Shown piece by piece: positions 57,994 to 64,000 of a DNA stretch of 64,000 bases. Position 1 is the first letter of the stretch. Every line of letters starts with the position of its first letter. Source of the DNA: Nemertoderma westbladi (taxonomy: Eukaryota; Xenacoelomorpha; Nemertodermatida; Nemertodermatidae); contig JAUCBJ010007517.1 of NCBI GenBank assembly GCA_032718475.1, positions 1-64,000 on the forward strand, written 5' to 3'. Below the pieces are notes generated by a model that was not told the DNA's origin, ran no database searches, and saw only the letters and a program-made list of their open reading frames with translations. Made by a program: the position numbers and the translations under genes.

Positions 57994-58432
57994 AAATTAA
58001 GAATAATTCACGTGGTTAATTTTGACAGGGTGTCAAAATTAAGAATAATTACGGTCAACTTCAACTGGTGGAAGTTGAGAATCCTTCAATACTCTTCAAA
58101 AACTCTCTACGTGCTTGCCAGCACCCACTACGAGGAAACTCTGGTATTTGAGTTGAGACAAAGTCGTGGTTTAATTAATCAGCAAACTCGATCTAACCAA
58201 CTCGTAGTCGGCAGATCACATATTTGGAGAGTTGTTAACAGGGAATGGAAGTATCGATCACACCCATTGATATAATTCAAGTTGAGCCAGGAATCTGGCA
58301 CGTCGAAGTTGAGGTACAAGGAACGAACGTTGGACGATTCAGGATTACTGTTCGGGTGGTCCAAGCTGAGTACAATACCTACGAGGAACTGTTTTACGAC
58401 ATCGCGTATCTAGCCATCGACGAGGCGTTACA
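57994..58432 (+). other. Leader of element C with a possible small gene
   Basis: It starts with a doubled AAAATTAAGAATAATT word. A frame of 63 codons (58245-58436, ATG-start) ends in TGA overlapping the ATG of the long frame (ATGA at 58433). Such overlap would allow coupled translation, but no similarity is recognised and it may be incidental. Confidence 0.45.
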
Positions 58433-61400
58433 ATGACAACAAATAACGTATCCGATACCGACGAGATGGATCACCACACAGACTCGGAAGCCGACGAGGT
58501 ACCAAACGTCAAGAACATGACCCGTCGGTTAGGGGCTCTTAAAGGCGGAGTAACCCGAGCGTATCAACGGATGGAGAAACAACTCAAAGGAGTCAAAACC
58601 CCCCTCAATGAGGTACAAACTCAGCTTCAAAGTATCCGAAATATCCTACAGCGGTACGAAAGAATGATACAGGCGTACCAAGAGCTCATTCCCCCCACCG
58701 ATCAGGAAAACTACCCCAAGTTGGAAGAACACGTTGTACATCTAGATGGGTTCCGCAAACAACACAGGAGGACTCTCAGCCTTGTGAGAGGCTATGAGGA
58801 ACAGTATTACAAGAGGGCTGACGCGGAATCAGTACGATCCTCCAGCATCAGGACAGCAGTACATCGTAAGAGAACGGGGTCCGCTAGAAATCAGCACTCC
58901 AGCGCTAGGAGCGAGATATCCGGCTCGGCGCGCAGTTCTCAAGGGGCGCCGCCACTCCGAGACCAACTGCGAGAACGGAAGGCATTAGCCCTCAAAGCTC
59001 GGATGGAAGATGAGTATATTCAACTGCAAGCCGAGCAAGATGTATTAGCCGCCGAAACACAAAAGCGAGAGGCCGAACAAGCGGCCGAACGGCAGGCCGA
59101 ACAACGCGAACAGGAGGCCGAACAACATAGACGAGAAGCCGAACGGCAGGCCGAACAACGTGAACAGGAGGCCGAACAACATAGACGAGAGGCCGAACGA
59201 CAGGCCGAACAACGCAAACAGGAGGCCGAACAACGTGGACGAGAGGCCGAACGAGAGATCGAACAATGTAAATGGGAAGCGGAAATGCGTAAACAACACG
59301 CCGAGGCCCAAGCAATTCTTATCCACAAAAAGAATGCGGATATTGCAAAATTCGCAGAATACGAAGCCGCACTTATAGAACGAGATATTCAACTCTACGA
59401 GGACTGGGAAAGGGATATAGATCAGGAATATGAACCAATTCCGGTACCGGAGTTAGAAAAGTCATTTACACCAACAGCGGCGAAACCTCCGAAACCCGAG
59501 ATCCCGCCTACCAAACAGTCTACGCTATCGGCACAAGCCCCGGTGTTCCATCCCCCACCAGCTACGCTAAAGAATGAGGAACCTTATTTCCCATCCAACA
59601 CCACGACAGCGAGTGTACCCAAGTACGAGCCTGAAAGGGACTCGGAACGGGACGCCACTCCCCGATCTAACAACCCATTTACATCCACACCACAAACTCG
59701 TAGCCGTGTCATTATTAAAACTCCACCTATTATTGATCCATCAAGTATGGGAGTGAGTGCCAATAACTATAACCCTCCGAGTCACTCTAGTTCAGACGAC
59801 GTCAGCATCATCCGGGCGTTGGAGAACCGCCTTGCCATGCCTAAGATGGAGATTCGCACCTTCGAAGGAGATCCGGTCGATTACCTCAGATTCAAGAAAC
59901 GGTTCTTTGCACAGATCGGATCAACGGACATAGCCGACGCACAGAAATTGGTATATTTATCGCAATACCTGGGTGACAAACCACGCAGAATTGTTGCATG
60001 TTTTGAAGGAGGTTCTCATGAGGCATACTATGACGCATGGAAAACTCTAGATAAAAGATACGGAAATACCGGAACTATAATTAATAAAACTCTAGAGAGA
60101 CTGATACAGGACGCGGGATCACTAGGGGACCCACAGAACATACAGGAATTCTCCGACTCTATGAAGGATGCCTACTATACTCTGAAACCCTTAAATAAAG
60201 AGGACCAAGTGAACAACATTCTAAACCTCCGACAGATTGCCAAGAAGTTCCCCGGATGGCTACAAAGTAAGTGGGCTTATAAATGTGTAGATCTCCGGCG
60301 CAGACATCCAGATCGAGATCCTAGCTTCCTTGAAATGTCGGCATTCCTGGACGATATCTCCGAAGCCATGAATGAATCGATGTTTTCAAAACAAAGTCTC
60401 GCAAAGTTGGACGGAATAGAGAGCAACTCCAGGAGTAAGATAACCCCTCCGAAACCGAGATTCCGCCCCCCACCGGTAAGTACGATGGCCATTACCATGG
60501 CCGAGGATTCCGACGACGAAGACTACGAGGAACCGACATCCGCCGAGGAATGGGCATGTTATCTCGCGAGTTGGGCACCCGAAAGGGAAGGCATCACAAA
60601 TTCCCTGCTCTGTCTCTTCTGTGGGGAGAAACACAAAGTGGAATTCTGCAGAAAGTTTCAGTTCGCCGAACTCGTCCCACGCTTCGAGGCGATAATGAAA
60701 CACCGAGGATGCTTCCGGTGTCTTGGAACAGGTCACTATGTTCGGGAGTGCGACCAAAGATCATGCTGTACTGTCTGTAACGACCAACGCCATCACACGC
60801 TCCTCCACATCCCCGCGAACTTCGATTTTACTACCCTCCCCTTTCGGATCGAAGCCAGGCGAAGAGGAGAAACAAACCACATCTTCAAAGGAACCCGGAC
60901 AACCCAACGGAGAGAAACCAACCCGTTTAAAATCTCCACCGATACACCACAAGTAACCAATATTTCGGCCACGATTAATCTTATAAATCGCCGCTACATG
61001 GTTTTCGCAAAGGTAATCCCAGTAAGGATCCAAGGAGTGGGCAAATCTTTGACGACACTCGCGTTCCTCGATAACGGGTCTGACGGAACCATCATCGACC
61101 GGGATTTCCTCGAGCAACTCGGCCTAGAATATGAACCTTGCAAACGGCCCATACAAACCATCACCGATAACAGAGAGGTAGAGTCCGGGGAGGTACAACT
61201 CCAGATGGAAGGAGTGATGAAGGGCTACGAAATGGCTAAGTTAACCATCAAGAACGCCTTGGTACACACAGACCTCCGGGTGCGGTTCCGACAATCAGCC
61301 GAGTACGCCCCCCTCATACAATTAGACCGAGACGATGTAGACCTGAGGTGTCCGCAGTTGGACGTGAACCGTATCACCCTACTGATTGGACTTGATACAC

Positions 61401-62842
61401 CGGAACTACACATCCCCACCAGAGATATCGCTCGATCTATAAACCAGGATGATGGATTCTATGCTGAACGAACAATAATGGGATGGACACTCTGCGGCAT
61501 TAAGGAGGAAACTACGGACACCTATACCTACCTTCCTAAATGTCAGATTAAAGAGAATGTAACCTCTGTGGGTTATTGCTCAGCTTCAGATCTTGACGAG
61601 GATTTGTTTCTGGAAACCGAGAAAACCCAACGAGAGATGACGAAATATTTTAATTTGGAGACCCAGGAGTTCGCGGAAAAGGACGAAAACCCATCCGAAG
61701 AGGACCAATATTGTATGGACGTTCTCGACCAGGCCACGTTTAAAGACGGACATTGGTGTTCACCTATGTTATGGAAGGATCCAAACAAACCAATGGCAAA
61801 CAACGCCAGCATGGCACTTAGGCGACTTAAAGGGATTCTACGCCGGCTGAATGACCAACCCGAGATAAAGGAGAAATATAATACCGTAATCCAAGGATAT
61901 CTCGATGATGGATTAGCAGAAATGGTACCACGGAATGAACTGCAAGGTGGTGAAAGAACATATTATCTCCCAACCCACTATGTAGTAGAAGCCCGCAAAG
62001 GTGGGAAAATCCGAGTGGTAAATGATGCTGCCGCTATGTACCAGGGCGAATCCCTAAACAGTCAACTTTACACGGGGCCCAACATATATAGCACACTCAT
62101 TGGCGTATTGATCAGGTTCAGGGAAAACCGGGTAGCATTCACCTGTGACATCAAGGCCATGTTTCATCAAGTTCGTACGTTACCAAGAGACTCGGACTGT
62201 CTACGTATCCTATGGACGGATAAAACACTTACTCAACAGGAGATTAGCCAACTCACGATAAAGGACGTAGACGTAATGCGTATGGTCGTCAGGATCTTCG
62301 GCGCTAAGGACTCGCCGGTAGCATGCAGTGACATGCTAAAGAGGACGGCAACTATGTGCGAAAACGAGTTCCCTCCAACTGTCATAGAAACAATTCGACG
62401 ATGCTTCTACGTGGACGACGGATGCGCCGGCGCGGATAATGTGGATGAGGCATATCGGCTAGCAATGGGGATGGTAGAATGTCTAAAGAAAGGAGGGTTT
62501 CCGCTCGTGAAGTTCAGATCCCACGACAAAACACTTATGGAAAAGTTTCCGGAGGACATCCGGCTGGAAAATAACAAAATGTATTCGGAGGATGTGGAAC
62601 ATCGTGTACTTGGGATTGAATGGGACATAGAATCAGACGAATTCATCTTCAAGTATAAACCCCTACCCAAGCCTATGACAAAAAGGGGATGTTTGTCGAT
62701 AAAAAGCGCCATCTTCGACCCACTAAATTTCATATCTCCAGTAACCTTGGCCGGAATGAACCTGATTAAGGAAATGTGGATAGAAGGACTGGGATGGGAC
62801 GAAGAGCTCCCCCCATACCTCAGCGTCAAATTGAGAAAATGA
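58433..62842 (+). CDS. gag-pol: Element C gag-protease-RT polyprotein, truncated in RT
   Basis: 1469 codons. N-terminal helical region with a Glu/Gln/Arg repeat AEQREQEAEQHRREAER (about residues 200-290); Pro-rich linker; BEL/Pao gag domain from ~472 (MEIRTFEGDPVDYLRFKKRF); zinc knuckles from ~726 (CLFCGEKHKVEFC, CFRCLGTGHYVREC, CTVCNDQRHH); retropepsin FLDNGSDGTIID (Asp880); RT with VNDAAAMYQGESLNSQL, FTCDIKAMF (Asp near 1239) and YVDD (1326-1329). It ends LSVKLRK* where the deletion joins the 3' LTR, whose TGA gives the stop. Gag, protease and the RT catalytic residues look intact; RNase H and integrase are gone. Confidence 0.93.
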   Translation: MTTNNVSDTDEMDHHTDSEADEVPNVKNMTRRLGALKGGVTRAYQRMEKQLKGVKTPLNEVQTQLQSIRNILQRYERMIQAYQELIPPTDQENYPKLEEHVVHLDGFRKQHRRTLSLVRGYEEQYYKRADAESVRSSSIRTAVHRKRTGSARNQHSSARSEISGSARSSQGAPPLRDQLRERKALALKARMEDEYIQLQAEQDVLAAETQKREAEQAAERQAEQREQEAEQHRREAERQAEQREQEAEQHRREAERQAEQRKQEAEQRGREAEREIEQCKWEAEMRKQHAEAQAILIHKKNADIAKFAEYEAALIERDIQLYEDWERDIDQEYEPIPVPELEKSFTPTAAKPPKPEIPPTKQSTLSAQAPVFHPPPATLKNEEPYFPSNTTTASVPKYEPERDSERDATPRSNNPFTSTPQTRSRVIIKTPPIIDPSSMGVSANNYNPPSHSSSDDVSIIRALENRLAMPKMEIRTFEGDPVDYLRFKKRFFAQIGSTDIADAQKLVYLSQYLGDKPRRIVACFEGGSHEAYYDAWKTLDKRYGNTGTIINKTLERLIQDAGSLGDPQNIQEFSDSMKDAYYTLKPLNKEDQVNNILNLRQIAKKFPGWLQSKWAYKCVDLRRRHPDRDPSFLEMSAFLDDISEAMNESMFSKQSLAKLDGIESNSRSKITPPKPRFRPPPVSTMAITMAEDSDDEDYEEPTSAEEWACYLASWAPEREGITNSLLCLFCGEKHKVEFCRKFQFAELVPRFEAIMKHRGCFRCLGTGHYVRECDQRSCCTVCNDQRHHTLLHIPANFDFTTLPFRIEARRRGETNHIFKGTRTTQRRETNPFKISTDTPQVTNISATINLINRRYMVFAKVIPVRIQGVGKSLTTLAFLDNGSDGTIIDRDFLEQLGLEYEPCKRPIQTITDNREVESGEVQLQMEGVMKGYEMAKLTIKNALVHTDLRVRFRQSAEYAPLIQLDRDDVDLRCPQLDVNRITLLIGLDTPELHIPTRDIARSINQDDGFYAERTIMGWTLCGIKEETTDTYTYLPKCQIKENVTSVGYCSASDLDEDLFLETEKTQREMTKYFNLETQEFAEKDENPSEEDQYCMDVLDQATFKDGHWCSPMLWKDPNKPMANNASMALRRLKGILRRLNDQPEIKEKYNTVIQGYLDDGLAEMVPRNELQGGERTYYLPTHYVVEARKGGKIRVVNDAAAMYQGESLNSQLYTGPNIYSTLIGVLIRFRENRVAFTCDIKAMFHQVRTLPRDSDCLRILWTDKTLTQQEISQLTIKDVDVMRMVVRIFGAKDSPVACSDMLKRTATMCENEFPPTVIETIRRCFYVDDGCAGADNVDEAYRLAMGMVECLKKGGFPLVKFRSHDKTLMEKFPEDIRLENNKMYSEDVEHRVLGIEWDIESDEFIFKYKPLPKPMTKRGCLSIKSAIFDPLNFISPVTLAGMNLIKEMWIEGLGWDEELPPYLSVKLRK

Positions 62843-63777
62843 CTGCTTGTACTGGGATTTGCGACGGGAACCGACGACAGACCCCTTAGCCAAGCCGTAC
62901 TGGTTCTCGATGATCGTTCCCTTCGGGGTTCGTGAGGGGTGGAACGGACACGCGATGGGGTCGAAAGACAAAGGACTAGACTCGAGTAGACTCTACTGGC
63001 CTACCGACTGTTCGGAGCAGTTTCTCGGCTGCCGAAGCGACTACGAGCCTGAAACGGACTCGGAAAGCCTAGGTGGTTGGGTTTCTGTGATGAACTGGCG
63101 GACCCCTAGCCAAGCCGTTCTGGTTCTTGATGATCGAACCCTTCGGGGTTCGTGAGGGGTGGAACGGACACGCGAACGGGTCCACCGACACGACAGACTC
63201 CTAGCCAAGCCGTACTGGTTCTCGATGACCGAACCACCCTTCGGGGTTCGAGAGGGGTGGTACGGATACGCAACAGAGTCTACCGACTGGACCGACCCTT
63301 AGCCAAGCCGTGCTGGTTCTCGATGATCGTTCCCTTCGGGGTTCGTGAGGGGTGGAACGGACACGCGACAGGGTCGACCGACACCGACACTACGGCACTA
63401 AGACTGGGACCGAGGGAAAATCTGGGGAACATTAGGTAGGCTAAAATTCTGAGCAAACAGTGGGTTATTAAATAATATACTGTAGGGATTTATATTATCG
63501 TGTATAATTATTGTGAATATTTGGTGTATATTGATTTGGGGAAGCCCAAAATTATTCTTAATCAAGTTTCAATGATGTTGAACGGGTTTCAACTATAGGA
63601 AGTTACATTAAAGAGTATATCCAACTAATGCAGCTTTTTATCAACCGCAAACTTGCATCTCAGAAAATATTCCCTCCCCACAATCAATATCCGGTGACTG
63701 GCCGGGGCTCGGTGGTCTGTTAAGTCACGTCTCCAGCATCGGCGTTTTTCCCCCCTGGTGTAGGGATAACGGCAACA
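62840..63777 (+). repeat. Truncated 3' LTR of element C
   Basis: Matches 57059-57993 with a 3-bp insertion (GAACCACCCTTC versus GAACCCTTC) and a few substitutions. The first ~670 bp of the LTR are missing. Followed by TGCAG. Confidence 0.93.
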
Positions 63778-64000
63778 TGCAGATTCCAAAATGGTTAGTT
63801 AGTATGCGTTCTAACACGGTAGTACGACTTATTCTTTAAGAGGGGATTGACCTTACAGCTCTGGCTGCCCCAACTTACTAACTGGCACTTTATCAGACAA
63901 ACTCTACACACGCAGCAATCTCTTCAGACCTAATAATAGCTAGACAACAATCCAGCCTACAAAATATCTGAGTAATAACTATTACGGTACCTGAACAGAC
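63778..64000. other. A2 leader continuing beyond the window
   Basis: Resumes the A leader at TGCAGATTCCAAAATGG, corresponding to A1 20190-20411. The rest of the leader and the right terminus of A2 lie outside the window. Confidence 0.9.

Larger units (their letters stand above)
56383..63777 (+). mobile_element. Element C: BEL/Pao retrotransposon, deletion derivative
   Basis: Plus-strand element inserted in the A2 leader, flanked by TGCAG (56378-56382 and 63778-63782); the empty site is seen in A1 at ~20193. A full 5' LTR of about 1.6 kb (56383-57993, TG...CA), then gag-protease-RT, then an abrupt junction at 62839/62840 into the last 938 bp of the 3' LTR. The deletion removed the end of RT, RNase H, integrase and the first ~670 bp of the 3' LTR. 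The shared LTR parts differ by a 3-bp indel and a few bases, so it is young but older than element B. Confidence 0.9.
33340..64000 (-). mobile_element. Element A, copy 2 (A2), interrupted by elements D, B and C; runs off the window
   Basis: Same gene order as A1 on the minus strand. The left terminus is TGTACGCGC. Relative to A1 it lacks about 2.8 kb of the extra frame (junction near 35487), about 590 bp between RNase H and integrase (near 38870-38900) and 186 bp before the zinc knuckles. It retains the ~900 bp covering the integrase C-terminus and following DNA that A1 lost. Its 5' leader is split by D (44998-47010), B (47660-55856) and C (56383-63777). The right terminus is not in the window. 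Confidence 0.75.

Overview
The window reads as repeat-rich metazoan (probably marine invertebrate) nuclear DNA. I found no convincing host gene, no rRNA or tRNA, and nothing bacterial. The evidence for an animal genome is the dense packing of BEL/Pao-type LTR retrotransposons (three unrelated families), a CR1/Jockey-like non-LTR element, a hAT-type non-autonomous DNA element with an 8-bp target duplication, several minisatellites and many long G/C homopolymers. The species cannot be fixed from the sequence alone.

Layout. 1-4711: non-coding flank with minisatellites (51-, 42-, 36- and 10-bp units) and a pair of inverted GGACACTTCC arrays. 4712-22622: element A copy 1 (A1), about 17.9 kb, with all genes on the minus strand. 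In transcription order it carries gag (19005-16255), a zinc-knuckle segment (16242-15619), protease-RT-RNase H-integrase (15595-11540), a 1.3-kb non-coding spacer, and a further reading frame (10241-5987) whose middle part resembles a DEDD-type 3'-5' exonuclease and whose end is Cys-rich and basic. A1 is bounded by TGTACGCGC-type inverted terminal repeats flanked by the same 5 bp (CATGT), and also carries an internal direct copy of that repeat. 22623-33339: flank holding a 2.1-kb hAT-like element, a 22-bp minisatellite split by an internally deleted LINE, an unclassified reverse-transcriptase fragment, a 403-bp foldback element and other repeats. 33340-64000 (runs off the window): a second copy of element A (A2), with different deletions, into whose 5' region three other elements have inserted: D (44998-47010, short TIRs), B (47660-55856, identical 538-bp LTRs, no pol) and C (56383-63777, plus strand, 1.6-kb LTR, truncated pol).

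How the parts fit. A1 and A2 are defective in different places. A1 lacks the integrase C-terminus, has an in-frame stop after gag and is frameshifted before the protease. A2 has the integrase C-terminus but lacks part of the RNase H-integrase linker and most of the exonuclease frame. B and C keep gag and protease but lack a complete pol, so they would need enzymes from relatives elsewhere. Insertion order is clear: B, C and D are all younger than A2, and B is very recent because its LTRs look identical.

The most unusual feature is element A: a BEL/Pao gag-pol joined to an exonuclease-like, zinc-binding downstream frame and a duplicated hairpin module, inside terminal repeats that are inverted as well as direct. 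The exonuclease call and the element boundaries are inferences from motifs and short duplications and were not tested by database search.
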